A stretch of 60,086 nucleotides of DNA from Nitrososphaerota archaeon. Its GTDB lineage: Archaea > Thermoproteota > Nitrososphaeria > Nitrososphaerales > Nitrosopumilaceae. The stretch covers positions 1 through 60,086 of the forward strand of contig JAGWHF010000009.1 of assembly GCA_028866895.1 (NCBI GenBank). Reading direction: 5' to 3'. A program made the position numbers and the translations under genes. Below the pieces are notes generated by a model, which saw only the letters and a list, made by a program, of their open reading frames with translations, was not told where the DNA came from and did not search any database. This document shows, in pieces, positions 1-8,745 of the stretch (within the stretch, counting starts at the first letter, position 1; the number at the start of each line of letters is the position of its first letter).

Positions 1-1
1 T

Positions 2-394
2 CAACAAATTACAGGTATTAGTTTTAACTCTAGCAATTGTTACTTTATGGGAATACAAATATCTGGTGGTAATGTGATAGGCTCTGTTACAGATTCTACT
101 GGGACCAGCAAGTCAGTATCAACTGCAACTTCAGCAACTAGTATAACTTGGGGCTTTGTTATGACCGAAGATAATGCCAACACCTATGTTTTCTTTCAAC
201 CAACATGGTCTTGGGTCAGTGTAAGTGGGTGCGGTGTGTCAGCAACTTTTTGGGCAAATGGATTTGTATATAAGGGACAGCAAGCTTCCTGTAGTGCATT
301 CTCTACTAAAGAAGATTACAATTCAGGTACTGTTGAAATAACTTTGGGCCCAAATGCAACCAACTCTCCTTCTTGTGGAACTCAATTGTGGTAA
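2..394 (+). CDS. Partial beta-rich hypothetical protein (5' end outside window)
   Basis: The frame is open from the first complete codon at base 2, so this is the 3' part of a gene starting before the window; the ATG at 47 is internal. About 130 residues are visible, rich in Ser, Thr, Gly and aromatic residues with paired cysteines, typical of an extracellular or beta-sandwich protein. The composition resembles the two paralogous proteins downstream (1244-1909, 3766-4434), but I cannot align them convincingly. Function unknown. Confidence 0.6.
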   Translation, partial: QQITGISFNSSNCYFMGIQISGGNVIGSVTDSTGTSKSVSTATSATSITWGFVMTEDNANTYVFFQPTWSWVSVSGCGVSATFWANGFVYKGQQASCSAFSTKEDYNSGTVEITLGPNATNSPSCGTQLW

Positions 395-563
395 AATATA
401 CGTTATATGTGTTTGTGAATTAGTTATAGATATTGTTAAAAACCAAAACAAAGCTTCGTCATTTTTATATGTTATAATGTAAGATAAATAACATGTTTTT
501 TCCACTTGGAATTTCAATCTACTATAAACACTGTAGAATGATTGTTATCCAAAATTGTTTAAA

Positions 564-1136
564 ATGAAAACATTGCATATTATGCTGATAGTTGGAATCA
601 GCATATCAATGATAATCACGGCCATTCTTTTGTTACAGAATTCATCTTTACAACAACAAATAGATTCACGCAATAATGTAATGAATTCTGGTTCTATACT
701 AGATGAATATGAAAAACAATTTGGAAACATTACCTTAGGATATGATCCGCCACATGTTTCTCTTGATGGAAAAATATACATCATAGAAGGTATAGGTAGT
801 GTTAACACTAATGTGGAGCCAAATAGCACATATACAATAAAAACGAATCATAACTATCTGATTCAAGCGCATTTTACAAGGAAATATGACATTAAACCAT
901 CTTTGATCTATTATGTATGTCATCTCCAAATATTGAATTCTACCAATCAACTCGTAATGTCTGAATGGGGGGACATAACATTGATTCCAAAACAAAATTC
1001 GTCAAACTGTGCTTTACAGTGGATTCCAACCAAAGTTGGTAATTATACAGCACAAGCTTTTGCAACTGAAGATGAAATAGGTAGTGCTCCCCTATTATCT
1101 TCTCCTGCTACAATTCACATACAGATATTATCTTAA
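564..1136 (+). CDS. Membrane-anchored extracellular hypothetical protein
   Basis: About 190 residues. The N-terminus has one hydrophobic segment (MLIVGISISMIITAILLL), probably a signal anchor, followed by a Gln-rich stalk and a beta-rich domain with N-glycosylation sequons and two cysteines. The end (GNYTAQAFATEDEIG) resembles the last strands of an Ig-like or CARDB-type fold. A TTG at 555 is an alternative start in the same frame; a TATA-like ACTATAAAC lies near 522-530. The family was not recognised; cell-surface location is inferred from the anchor. Confidence 0.6.
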   Translation: MKTLHIMLIVGISISMIITAILLLQNSSLQQQIDSRNNVMNSGSILDEYEKQFGNITLGYDPPHVSLDGKIYIIEGIGSVNTNVEPNSTYTIKTNHNYLIQAHFTRKYDIKPSLIYYVCHLQILNSTNQLVMSEWGDITLIPKQNSSNCALQWIPTKVGNYTAQAFATEDEIGSAPLLSSPATIHIQILS

Positions 1137-1243
1137 TTGAGATGCATGTAGAAAATTCTAGAAAATGACTTTATTTTTTCTCATGTATGTGAAAATGTGA
1201 ATCATAAATATCCATATATAGTACACTGTACTATACAAGTAAC

Positions 1244-1909
1244 ATGACAAACACGCAGTTCGGATTTGATATTGCCATAAGTTCATGCAGCCCATATGGG
1301 ATAGGTATTGATTTCACAGTACCCACAGGAATAGCAACCATCGCTAGCAAGACTGGAGCAGGTGGATGGTGTACAGCGGGAAATATTTTAGCATATGATA
1401 GTAGCGGTAATTATGTAGAATGTAGTATCACATATGCATACAACATAAGTGGATTAACCAGAGGTTGGTATTTCTGGTACGGATATAATGGCACAGGCAC
1501 CTACGTTGCACTAAGTGCTGATCCTACTAGTGATAGTGTAACACTTTCACTACTATACAATGGCACCAACTGGATCGCGTTCTTGACTGACCACACAAAC
1601 AGCAGTAATAACCACTCTAAATCGTTCAGTAGTTCCATAGCCGGATATGTTATCAAATCTGGTGACATATGGTTTGAAAATGGTGGAGATACAAACTGTT
1701 GTGATTACAGCAGTACATTCGGGGGAATGACGTTCTCAAATTTGACGTTCTACAATCAGAGTGGAGGAACAATCACTTGCAGTGCGTCTGTAACTGGGCT
1801 AGTCCCGGGTAATCATAACCAGCCAACTTCTAATTGTGCTAATACTAAGAGCATATGTATAACTGAAACTGTGAATACCTCAACATATGTACTTGCTACA
1901 AACGGCTAA
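1244..1909 (+). CDS. Beta-rich paralogous protein, copy 1
   Basis: A 221-residue protein clearly homologous to the product of 3766-4434. Shared blocks in the same order are QFG, a DFTVP segment, WCTAGN, YVECSITY/YAECSITY, GWYFWYG, GDSVTL/SDSVTL, LTDHT, DIWFENGG/NIWFENGG and ACITE/ICITE. The Gly/Ser/Thr/Tyr-rich composition suggests an all-beta, lectin-like or eqolisin-like sandwich; I see no catalytic residues to support a peptidase call. A TATA box (CATATATAG, 1213-1221) lies about 27 bp before the ATG, so the transcript looks leaderless and no signal peptide is encoded. A secreted protein gene follows, as with the other copy. Confidence 0.7.
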   Translation: MTNTQFGFDIAISSCSPYGIGIDFTVPTGIATIASKTGAGGWCTAGNILAYDSSGNYVECSITYAYNISGLTRGWYFWYGYNGTGTYVALSADPTSDSVTLSLLYNGTNWIAFLTDHTNSSNNHSKSFSSSIAGYVIKSGDIWFENGGDTNCCDYSSTFGGMTFSNLTFYNQSGGTITCSASVTGLVPGNHNQPTSNCANTKSICITETVNTSTYVLATNG

Positions 1910-2032
1910 TAGCGCTACAAATCGAATTACGGAATGTTTTGTATAACTTACGATCATTTTACATAATTTTTGATTCTAGCAACTAGAAAAAAATCACATT
2001 AACTTTTTAACATAGAAAAACATGTTTTAATT

Positions 2033-2953
2033 ATGAATTTATTTTTGTCTGTTTTAGTTGTCTTGATTTTCGTTTCTGCTACGAGTCTAGGTTTTGCATA
2101 TGCCACTGTTTCAAAAAATGTCTATAATCTATCTGTAGGAGGTAGAGAGTTTGTTGTTTCTTATGATATAAGTAATGCAACGGTTAATGAAATTCATATC
2201 AAAAAATTTCTTAGTTATACAAATCATTATTGGTATTCTTTTATGATTCCCATTGGCAATAGTACGACTGATCCGGGAATGTTAACAATAACACTACCGT
2301 CAGAACTCATGGTAAGCACGTGTCAATCCGGCATTTTACCAAAAATTTCTTTAAACAATAATGTATTTACTCCAGCTAACATGACATCTGAAACAAAAAC
2401 CGATAGTACTATTTTGGTTAAATTACCACCCTTTACTAAAACCGTAGAAATCAATGGATATGGACCAGACCCTAGTAATGGGTGTCCCACATTTGCCTAC
2501 AAAATGACTTATAATGGAACAATATACTGGATCGACTACAAGAGCAATCCAGAGATACAAGATATTAGGATGAATGAAAAAAATTCTTCAATCGTTGTTA
2601 CCTTAAGTCATCTATATCATTTTCCTCCACCACAACCATGGAGTTATGTAGACATACAGATACCAAGAAATCTACTTGATTCAAAAATTGGACAAAATGA
2701 TGTGCCTTTTACAGTAACGGTAGACGGAAATATGACACAAATTCAAGAAATTGAAACCACTAACACAACGCGTACTATTCACATTCCTCTGCGTGGAGGA
2801 TTATATTATCAAGATAATGAGGGTGAGATAGTAATTACAGGTACTGCGACAGCACCAGAGTTTCAATTTGTAATTCCAATTTTGCTAATAGGTGTTACGG
2901 CATTAATTATCTTTTACAAAGTGAAAATTGTAAAGTTAAACTCTTCTACTTAA
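2033..2953 (+). CDS. Secreted, C-terminally anchored hypothetical protein
   Basis: A 306-residue protein with an N-terminal signal peptide (hydrophobic residues about 3-20, ending GFAYA), a long beta-rich extracellular region with many Asn-X-Ser/Thr sequons, and a C-terminal transmembrane helix (FVIPILLIGVTALIIFY) followed by Lys-rich residues. This is the layout of an archaeal surface protein with a stop-transfer anchor. A TATA-like CTTTTTAACA lies about 27 bp before the ATG. It follows paralog copy 1 just as the secreted protein at 4543 follows copy 2, which suggests a duplicated two-gene unit. No known domain recognised. Confidence 0.7.
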   Translation: MNLFLSVLVVLIFVSATSLGFAYATVSKNVYNLSVGGREFVVSYDISNATVNEIHIKKFLSYTNHYWYSFMIPIGNSTTDPGMLTITLPSELMVSTCQSGILPKISLNNNVFTPANMTSETKTDSTILVKLPPFTKTVEINGYGPDPSNGCPTFAYKMTYNGTIYWIDYKSNPEIQDIRMNEKNSSIVVTLSHLYHFPPPQPWSYVDIQIPRNLLDSKIGQNDVPFTVTVDGNMTQIQEIETTNTTRTIHIPLRGGLYYQDNEGEIVITGTATAPEFQFVIPILLIGVTALIIFYKVKIVKLNSST

Positions 2954-3092
2954 ACGGTCTTTCCAGTCTTACGCTTCAACTCGCTCGATAGACACATTCT
3001 GCTGATTTACTACTCTAATTGATGCAAGACCAGACTTTGTGATAAGGCAGAAAATCAAAGGTTAAAGTGTCGGGAATAATACTGTTTGATGT

Positions 3093-3257
3093 CTATTTTA
3101 TGTGACCTGGGCTTTTTTCATACATATCGAGTAATATTTCCAAAAAATCGCTTGTATACATTCTAGGTTTTTTCTTCTTTATTTTATGAACAGTAGAGAG
3201 AATCCGGTCGTATGTTTCTGCACGAATGGTAAGAGCTCTATATTCCGTTCTGGGCAA
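3093..3257 (-). CDS. Tiny ribbon-helix-helix-like protein, family copy 1
   Basis: A 54-residue product read from a TTG start. It begins MPRTEYRALTIRAETYDRI, a basic N-terminus, a short beta strand, then two predicted helices, the layout of an Arc/MetJ-type RHH DNA-binding protein. It aligns with two other tiny genes here (39188-39328 and 39937-40086): all three begin Met-Pro-Arg from TTG, continue Y-K/R-x-I/L-T-I/V-K/R-x-E, and end in an Asn/Ser-x-Phe-Leu-x-x-Leu-Leu/Ile helix. Conservation in three places is the main support that it is real. Confidence 0.6.
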   Translation of the reverse strand: MPRTEYRALTIRAETYDRILSTVHKIKKKKPRMYTSDFLEILLDMYEKSPGHIK

Positions 3258-3407
3258 TATTGGATTTTTTAGAATGTAGTTGATAAGTTCTTGGTAGAAA
3301 ATTTATGGCAACTTGTTCTACAATATTCTTATGTGTGGCATTGGATAATCTGCGTACTCCTTAAATAGAAAATTGTACTATAAAATTCACTATAAATTGT
3401 ACAGTAT

Positions 3408-3710
3408 ATGGGAATAGAATTGATGATAAAAACAAAAAACGATAAAAAATTCACGCCAAGCATAAAAATTGTAACTCGTATTTTAAAAGAAATTTCTGAA
3501 CATGGCCATATCATACGAACTGAACTAGCAAAAACTGCAAACATAAACTATACCATACTTTCAAAATATTTAACATGGTTAGAAGAAAGCTCGCACGTCG
3601 AATTAATAATAATGGATAAAAAAGTAAATGTCAAACTAACTGAAAGAGGTTATGAAGTTTTGACACATCTTGATAAACTTGACGCTCAATTTATCAATTT
3701 TGTTGATTAA
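3408..3710 (+). CDS. Winged-helix transcriptional regulator
   Basis: A 100-residue protein with a helix-turn-helix core (residues about 20-70: ILKEISEHG, then TELAKTANINYTILSKYLTW) and a beta-wing followed by LTERGYEVL, the usual end of archaeal winged-helix domains of the ArsR/MarR-like type. No metal-binding or sensor domain is visible. It sits between the two duplicated surface-protein units and may control them. It may start slightly downstream at the ATG of MIKTKND. Confidence 0.75.
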   Translation: MGIELMIKTKNDKKFTPSIKIVTRILKEISEHGHIIRTELAKTANINYTILSKYLTWLEESSHVELIIMDKKVNVKLTERGYEVLTHLDKLDAQFINFVD

Positions 3711-3765
3711 TCGTAAATAAAACTGACAAAATGTTAGCGCGATTTAATATCCTGTAAAAGAAGAT

Positions 3766-4434
3766 ATGTGCATGGGATGTCCAGCAAACAATAGCCAATT
3801 TGGTTATACTATGAAAGCACCAACTACTACATTACCTTATGGTGTTAGTGTAGATTTTACAGTTCCTAGTGGTGTGACAAGTGTAGCCAGTACGTCTACA
3901 GGAAAGTGGTGCACTGCTGGAAATTTAATCGCTAATGACGGCTCTGGAAATTATGCAGAATGTAGCATTACCTATTTTGCTTCTGGTGGCTCACAATCTC
4001 AGGGCTGGTATTTCTGGTATGGATGGAACGGTTCGGGTTCTTATATTTCACTAGGCACTGCTCCTACTGGTGATAGTGTTACATTAACACTACAATGGAA
4101 TGGAAGTCAATGGCAAGCAACATTAACTGATCATACACACAGTGGTAATAACCAAGCCGCTGGCATAGGTAGCTCTTCTAAGTTTTCCATAGCTAATAGT
4201 AACATATGGTTTGAAAATGGTGGTAATACTACTTGCTCTAACTATTCGAGCTGGGGTTCGACATTGACTTTCTCTAATCTAAAGTATTATGATATAAATG
4301 GTAGTCAAATTTCATTCTCAAATGCCATCTGTGGATATGTTAACTGTAATGTACCAAATACATGTACAGGCGGTACTGCATGTATAACTGAAAGTACTTC
4401 TGTATCAAGTTTGACAATAACACGAAATTGTTAA
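3766..4434 (+). CDS. Beta-rich paralogous protein, copy 2
   Basis: A 222-residue paralog of the 1244-1909 product with the same ordered blocks (WCTAGN, ECSITY, GWYFWYG, GDSVTL, LTDHT, NIWFENGG, ACITE). The N-terminus MCMGCPANN is cysteine-rich and there is no signal peptide. A TATA-like GATTTAATATC lies about 24 bp before the ATG, so the start is probably right and leaderless. Function unknown; copies seem to be kept next to secreted protein genes. Confidence 0.7.
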   Translation: MCMGCPANNSQFGYTMKAPTTTLPYGVSVDFTVPSGVTSVASTSTGKWCTAGNLIANDGSGNYAECSITYFASGGSQSQGWYFWYGWNGSGSYISLGTAPTGDSVTLTLQWNGSQWQATLTDHTHSGNNQAAGIGSSSKFSIANSNIWFENGGNTTCSNYSSWGSTLTFSNLKYYDINGSQISFSNAICGYVNCNVPNTCTGGTACITESTSVSSLTITRNC

Positions 4435-4542
4435 TGTGATAGCATAAGCATAGAAGATTCATGACTTAGAATATGCGAATTTTATTTTAATTTGTAGTAC
4501 ACATTATTTATAATCGCTATTCTAATATTACTTGGGAAATAA

Positions 4543-5493
4543 ATGAAAATTCTATATGTCTTAATTATTGCAATTTTGAATATAACACTATGCGCTAATA
4601 CTGTACTTGCAGATTTATCAAAATCAGTAATTAATGTTAATGACACTAAATATGATATTACAATAAATGCCGAGCATGAAAGTGTCAACGCAATATTGCC
4701 CAATCTACATTCATATGTTTATAATTCTCTCGATATGAATATAACAAGTGACAAGCAATACAATGGTTCTTTGACTTTAACATTAACAAAAGATGCAGTA
4801 GCAAATATTTTTTGCATAACAAGATCGGATTTAGATAATCATCATCTAAAAAGCGGAAGTGGGTTTAATGTATTAGTTGATAACAATCGTGAAAACTTTA
4901 CAATGTCCACCACTAATAATAACATCTTCTTAACATTTGAAATTCCAAAAGGTTCACAGAATGCTACCATTTTCAATGAGTTCGTTGGAATGGCAGTGTC
5001 TCCTTTGGTATATTTTAAAGGAATTCCTCAAACAGGCACCTACAGTTCAGGACAGGACGTGATCTTTAATGGTAAACTTGTTGATGCTTGTGGCAGACAT
5101 CTGGGAATAGAAAAAGTATACTTTACTGCAGAGCAACTCAATATTACAAAAGAGGTTGCTTCAGATACCAAAGGCAAATTTAGTATTAATTTTACAATTC
5201 CCGCAAATACAGAACCTGGAAATTACACATCTAAAATTGAAATGTATCAATATGATCTTGCATATCCTCTCAGTGGCGTGGAAGCACTATATCTTAACGT
5301 GAAAACGAACAACATGAATAATATCATTCTAGAATCTCCACTACAACAATTCAAATCTGGAGTCTTTACTCAAGATGTCAGATGCCTTGATGGTTATACT
5401 CTAATAATAAAAACAGAAGATGGTTCTCCCGCATGTGTGACACAACAAACCGCTCAGATATTGATTGAACGCGGTTGGGGACATCTATCATAA
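4543..5493 (+). CDS. Secreted thaumarchaeal protein with conserved C-terminal CxDG...RGWG motif
   Basis: A 316-residue protein with a signal peptide (ILYVLIIAILNITLCANTVLA). The middle region contains an Ig-like segment (PQTGTYSSGQDVIFNGKLVD, then ISINF/IPANTEPGNYT) of the kind seen in macroglobulin-like and S-layer-associated proteins. The last 40 residues carry the block CLDGYTLIIKTEDGSPACV followed by ILIERGWG, which from memory ends many secreted proteins of Nitrososphaera and Nitrosopumilus relatives. This is the best taxonomic signature in the window. Molecular role unknown; probably surface-exposed or periplasmic. Confidence 0.75.
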   Translation: MKILYVLIIAILNITLCANTVLADLSKSVINVNDTKYDITINAEHESVNAILPNLHSYVYNSLDMNITSDKQYNGSLTLTLTKDAVANIFCITRSDLDNHHLKSGSGFNVLVDNNRENFTMSTTNNNIFLTFEIPKGSQNATIFNEFVGMAVSPLVYFKGIPQTGTYSSGQDVIFNGKLVDACGRHLGIEKVYFTAEQLNITKEVASDTKGKFSINFTIPANTEPGNYTSKIEMYQYDLAYPLSGVEALYLNVKTNNMNNIILESPLQQFKSGVFTQDVRCLDGYTLIIKTEDGSPACVTQQTAQILIERGWGHLS

Positions 5494-6423
5494 CTCTTCA
5501 AAGTTGGTCTCTCATATCTTACATTTCAATATCACAATCTACAAAAACTGGCAGTAATATATGATGGAATCCAGACTTTGTCCTGACAAGTGTCTCAATA
5601 TATGGTACGCATCTGTGGAAAAGAGATGGAACTGAACTACGACTCTAACCCGGAGAACAGGGTGTGTGGCTTTAGCTGCACAAGATATGGTACACGGTTC
5701 GTGTCTTTGCGAATATAATCACGGAGATAAGGGAAGCCTTTAGGGATATGGAATATTCCTAGAACCACTCACAAAAGAGGAAGAAGAGCAACAGATCTCA
5801 GACAGAGAGGCAAGCAAAGTATTCTTCAAGGAGTATGGTAACAATACAGGAAGATGGAAGGAAAGAAAGAGAGAAAGTTTTGAAAAGAGGGAGAGAAATA
5901 GGCTTGACGATAGCGAAACTGAGATAAGTATTACTAATCTCGAAAAGATGGAAAGATCAAGAGAAAGATAGGACACTCAAAACCAAAGAGAATTGAAAAC
6001 TATGATAGGAAAGAAAGCTTGCAAGTCGGTTAGACAATCTAAAAATATGAAATAAAAAAGAAAGACGGTAGTAAAAATTCCAAATGTAGAAAATTACAAG
6101 ATACTCAAATGTCAAAAATAACATAAAATTGACGATCTAAAACTATATGGTTTTCAAGGAACAGAAAACTAGATACAGGAAGGTACTGCACAAAGAAAAA
6201 GAAAATAAAAAATAAAATACGTATAATATGGCGGTAAAGCGCTTTTTGGTCAAAAACAAGGAAATTTTCATGCACGGTCTGTTCATAGAGATGCAATTTC
6301 CTTACCTGTTTTTGAGAGCATGGTTGTGCAGTGCAGTCTGTCGCAAACAGAAACCATATGGTTTTGGCATCACAAAACCCTATGGTTTCTTGCTCCTTTT
6401 ATGGAGCATATCATTACAGCACC
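5494..6423. other. Gene-poor 930-bp stretch with a possible gene remnant
   Basis: No complete gene is supported. From 5744 to 5971 the + strand has 75 sense codons giving a charged, Lys/Arg/Glu-rich sequence (LTKEEEEQQISDREAS, KVFFKEYG) that reads like real protein, but it is preceded in frame by a TAG and has no start codon, so it may be a decayed gene end. The rest is purine-rich and AT-rich. Near 6351-6388 lies a strong inverted repeat (separate entry) just before the promoter of the AbrB-like gene. The stretch may mark the left edge of the mobile element. Confidence 0.4.
6351..6388. promoter_or_regulatory. 16-bp inverted repeat upstream of AbrB-like gene
   Basis: AAACCATATGGTTTTG (6351-6366), a 6-base spacer and CAAAACCCTATGGTTT (6373-6388) are reverse complements with one mismatch. 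A BRE/TATA-like CTCCTTTTATGG follows at 6393-6404 and the ATG at 6424. The position directly upstream of the promoter suggests an operator or activator site, possibly for the AbrB-like protein itself. A related half-site (AAACTATATGGTTTTC) lies near 6141-6156. Confidence 0.55.
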
Positions 6424-6720
6424 ATGGAACAAAAAATCTATGCAAGAACTGTGATGAGGATGGGACATGAGCCTCAACACACGTTCATGGTTACTATACC
6501 GAGAAAGATCTGCTGGTCTCTACAGATAGAGAAAGGGACGAGACTTTACTTCAAGCTTGAAGAAAATAGATTCACAGTATCAAAAGAGGAGAGATTCCTT
6601 GGGAACAGAATAGAAGATAACAATGACGGTACAATTACAGATGATACATCAGATCAAACAAAAGAAGAAAGGGAGGATATCACGGTACATGGGATCTCTC
6701 TTGCCGACCTTGGGTACTAG
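6424..6720 (+). CDS. AbrB/SpoVT-like DNA-binding protein
   Basis: A 98-residue protein. Residues about 18-45 (FMVTIPRKICWSLQIEKGTR) match the swapped-hairpin AbrB domain core, in which a TIP-R-K strand is followed by a short helix and a K-G turn. The C-terminus is acidic. The ATG at 6424 is chosen because a TATA box (CTCCTTTTATGG) lies 25-30 bp upstream; the frame stays open further upstream but would run through the promoter. The 3' end overlaps the convergent ParM-like gene by 41 bp. Likely a regulator or antitoxin-like protein of the element. Confidence 0.65.
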   Translation: MEQKIYARTVMRMGHEPQHTFMVTIPRKICWSLQIEKGTRLYFKLEENRFTVSKEERFLGNRIEDNNDGTITDDTSDQTKEEREDITVHGISLADLGY

Positions 6721-7534
6721 ACGGTATCATGGTACCAAGCTTGTAAAGTCCTTGTGCATTTGAATAGGCAGGGTCCTTTGCCACTTTGAAGCAGGGTATC
6801 TTTTTCCGCAACGCCTCACAAAACCCCGGCACAAGCACGCCTCCTCCTGAAAGATACAGATCGTATTCACGTAAGAGCCGAGTCTTGAATACGGCAAGCT
6901 CGTTGGCAAGTATGGTGGCCAGGTTTAGTCGCCTTTTTTCCGTGGCCTTCTTTTCGTGCTCCAGATAGTCAAGGCCGTCGTACAGGTAGTCGCATGCCTG
7001 TGGTATAGAGATGCCTTCAATATACTTGAGGTCTTCAAATAGCACTAGCTCTGTTGTGCCCTGCCCTATCGACATGACTAGTCCCGTTTTGGCATCTTCT
7101 GCAAGTAGTGTTCCTATAGACTGTGGAATGACCAGTATCCTTGCAGGCTTGAGGGTGCGCTGAACCAGCTTCTCAAGCGTTTGCTTTTGAGTTGCAGCCC
7201 CGTATGGCAGGCCCATCATGACAAGAATGGAGCCAAGGTCACGTTTGCATCCAAGCTGCCTTGTAGCTTCTTTTATTATGGCACCAAAAGCCTTCTCCTC
7301 TGCAATCCTTCCCTCAAGGACTGCCCTTACAAGTACCGCATCAGGATATATCGACATCCTGACAGCCTCGTATCCCACAGCTTCGACTGTTCCTTCCTTT
7401 GGATCTTCCCACCTTGTCAGTCTTCTTGTTCCGTATATGGATGGAAAAGATGCCCTCACGTGTGAAGATACGCACTTTACAAATCCCGTTCCTGCGTCTA
7501 GTGCGATGACATCATCGTGGTTCTCGTATGCCAT
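6680..7534 (-). CDS. ParM/Alp-like actin ATPase, copy 1
   Basis: A 284-residue actin-fold protein. Phosphate loop 1 is ALDAGTGFVKCV (about 11-22), the middle MGLPYGA matches ParM-like proteins, phosphate loop 2 is SIGQGTTELV, and the adenosine motif LSGGGVLVPGF is near residue 230. Plasmid actins form filaments that push DNA apart; archaeal examples such as Ta0583 are known. Loop 2 has Gln and Ser where canonical ParM has Gly and Asp; the second copy at 34091 shares this. The ATG is preceded on the minus strand by CCTTTTAAAC about 27 bp upstream, so it is leaderless. Confidence 0.8.
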   Translation of the reverse strand: MAYENHDDVIALDAGTGFVKCVSSHVRASFPSIYGTRRLTRWEDPKEGTVEAVGYEAVRMSIYPDAVLVRAVLEGRIAEEKAFGAIIKEATRQLGCKRDLGSILVMMGLPYGAATQKQTLEKLVQRTLKPARILVIPQSIGTLLAEDAKTGLVMSIGQGTTELVLFEDLKYIEGISIPQACDYLYDGLDYLEHEKKATEKRRLNLATILANELAVFKTRLLREYDLYLSGGGVLVPGFCEALRKKIPCFKVAKDPAYSNAQGLYKLGTMIPSSTQGRQERSHVP

Positions 7535-7566
7535 GATATCAGGAAGATATTTAGTTTAAAAGGACA

Positions 7567-8520
7567 CTAGAAATCCTCAGACTCGTCTTCGTCGTACCAC
7601 GAGTCCTGGTTCTGCTGGGGTTTGAGCAAGCCGTACGTCTCAGGGTCGTCTGCTGCAGCCTCGCTATACGAGTCGGGGTCGTCAAGCGCGTTCTCGCGCC
7701 TCGAGTCCCAATCGACGCCATATTTCCAGGATCTTACCATATCTTTTCTGTATCTCCAGGTTGCATCCTTACCATATCTTTTTTTCAAAAATTCCTTTCT
7801 TTTGCGCTTTCTCTCCCTCTCCTTATCTGCCCGAAGCTTGACGTAGTCTGTATATGATATAGCAACAAGGTTCATCGATTCAAGTTTGTTCCAGACAAGC
7901 CTGTGCAGGTTCCTCCTCTCATCTCGAAACTTCTGCATTGCACTGTCAAGTTTGACATCATTATGACGGAATGACCAGTAAGCTTCGCTCTCTTCCCTTG
8001 CAAGCTCCTCCTTTCTTTTTGCAAGCTTTGTCCTGTAGAGGTCTTTCATGCCACGGTATCTTTGAAACTTGATTATGCAAGCATGTGCTTGCAGACCTGG
8101 CATGTCATATTTCATGAAACAATTGTCGTCCTTGTAGATTGCACCTTGTACATACTCGTCTATGATATCATCAAACCCGATTACAAGCTCAGTTCCCACG
8201 CCCCACCCAAACTTGCTGCAAACTTTCTTTGGTATGATAACATATCTGCTTGACTTGCCGCTTCTCTGTATGGTAGTTGTCCTGCTCTTATCATTGATAC
8301 CATTTGGAGGAATCTCAAGATCCCATATTGTTATCATGAAACATTTTGGGTTCTCGATATCTTCGTAGAAATATCTGAACCGTGAAAAGTTCGCAAGCCT
8401 CTTTGATATCTCGGTATTGTAGGACGCGATCTTCTTTTCAAGCTTCCTTGGCAAAGATACTATAAACGAGCTCTTTTCTGTCTGTTTCTTTGTCTTTTTT
8501 ATCTTACGGATAAAGTACAC
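7567..8520 (-). CDS. AbrB-domain-containing basic hypothetical protein
   Basis: A 317-residue, strongly charged protein starting at GTG with a CCTTAAAT TATA box about 30 bp upstream. Residues about 83-115 (IQRSGKSSRYVIIPKKVCSK, then FGWGVGTELVIGF) look like an AbrB/SpoVT strand-helix-strand unit. The C-terminal half is rich in Arg/Lys/Glu, probably helical, and ends in acidic residues. It lies 33 bp upstream of the ParM-like gene on the same strand and may act with it as a DNA-binding adaptor. The adaptor role is inferred from position only. Confidence 0.6.
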   Translation of the reverse strand: MYFIRKIKKTKKQTEKSSFIVSLPRKLEKKIASYNTEISKRLANFSRFRYFYEDIENPKCFMITIWDLEIPPNGINDKSRTTTIQRSGKSSRYVIIPKKVCSKFGWGVGTELVIGFDDIIDEYVQGAIYKDDNCFMKYDMPGLQAHACIIKFQRYRGMKDLYRTKLAKRKEELAREESEAYWSFRHNDVKLDSAMQKFRDERRNLHRLVWNKLESMNLVAISYTDYVKLRADKERERKRKRKEFLKKRYGKDATWRYRKDMVRSWKYGVDWDSRRENALDDPDSYSEAAADDPETYGLLKPQQNQDSWYDEDESEDF

Positions 8521-8620
8521 ATTTCCTCAGAGGGAGGAGATTGCAATAGATTTAAGGGGAAACTGCCCTTGAGCTTGAATCGCTCATCGGCCTGTATTTA
8601 TAGCAAGAATAGCCATAATA

Positions 8621-8643
8621 AGAAGTTAGTACCTAGTTAGTAC
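8621..8643. promoter_or_regulatory. Direct-repeat operator of the MazF-type pair
   Basis: TTAGTACCTAGTTAGTAC (about 8626-8643) contains two copies of TTAGTAC separated by CTAG, directly before the antitoxin ATG and downstream of a TATA-like TATTTATAGC near 8595. Placement over the transcription start fits autorepression by the antitoxin, as is usual for such pairs. Confidence 0.5.
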
Positions 8644-8745
8644 ATGCAAAAGGCAGAAAAGAAAAGGCCTGCACTTGACGAGCACGGTTACGAGCTTTCA
8701 AAAAAGGTTATCAAAAAGCTGGTAGATAAAGAAAAGAGTGCCTAG
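8644..8745 (+). CDS. Small antitoxin candidate of MazF-type pair
   Basis: A 33-residue, Lys-rich product (MQKAEKKRPALDEHGYELSK, then KVIKKLVDKEKSA) too short for usual gene calling. It ends 8 bases inside the downstream toxin start, a translational overlap typical of toxin-antitoxin operons, and repeated TTAGTAC boxes precede it. It lacks a full DNA-binding domain and may be just a toxin-binding peptide. The call rests on position and overlap. Confidence 0.55.
   Translation: MQKAEKKRPALDEHGYELSKKVIKKLVDKEKSA

Noticed and set aside
323-995. Minus-strand open frames opposite the first surface protein genes
   Set aside because: They lie opposite convincing + strand genes and have no promoter or protein-like pattern.
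5740-6296. Minus-strand frames (Ser/Leu-rich and Phe-rich) in the gene-poor stretch
   Set aside because: The sequence is a complement of purine-rich DNA; composition explains the open frame. No promoter seen.
6228-6470. 80-codon + strand frame over the inverted repeat
   Set aside because: It runs across the repeat and the promoter of the AbrB-like gene, and its sequence is not protein-like.
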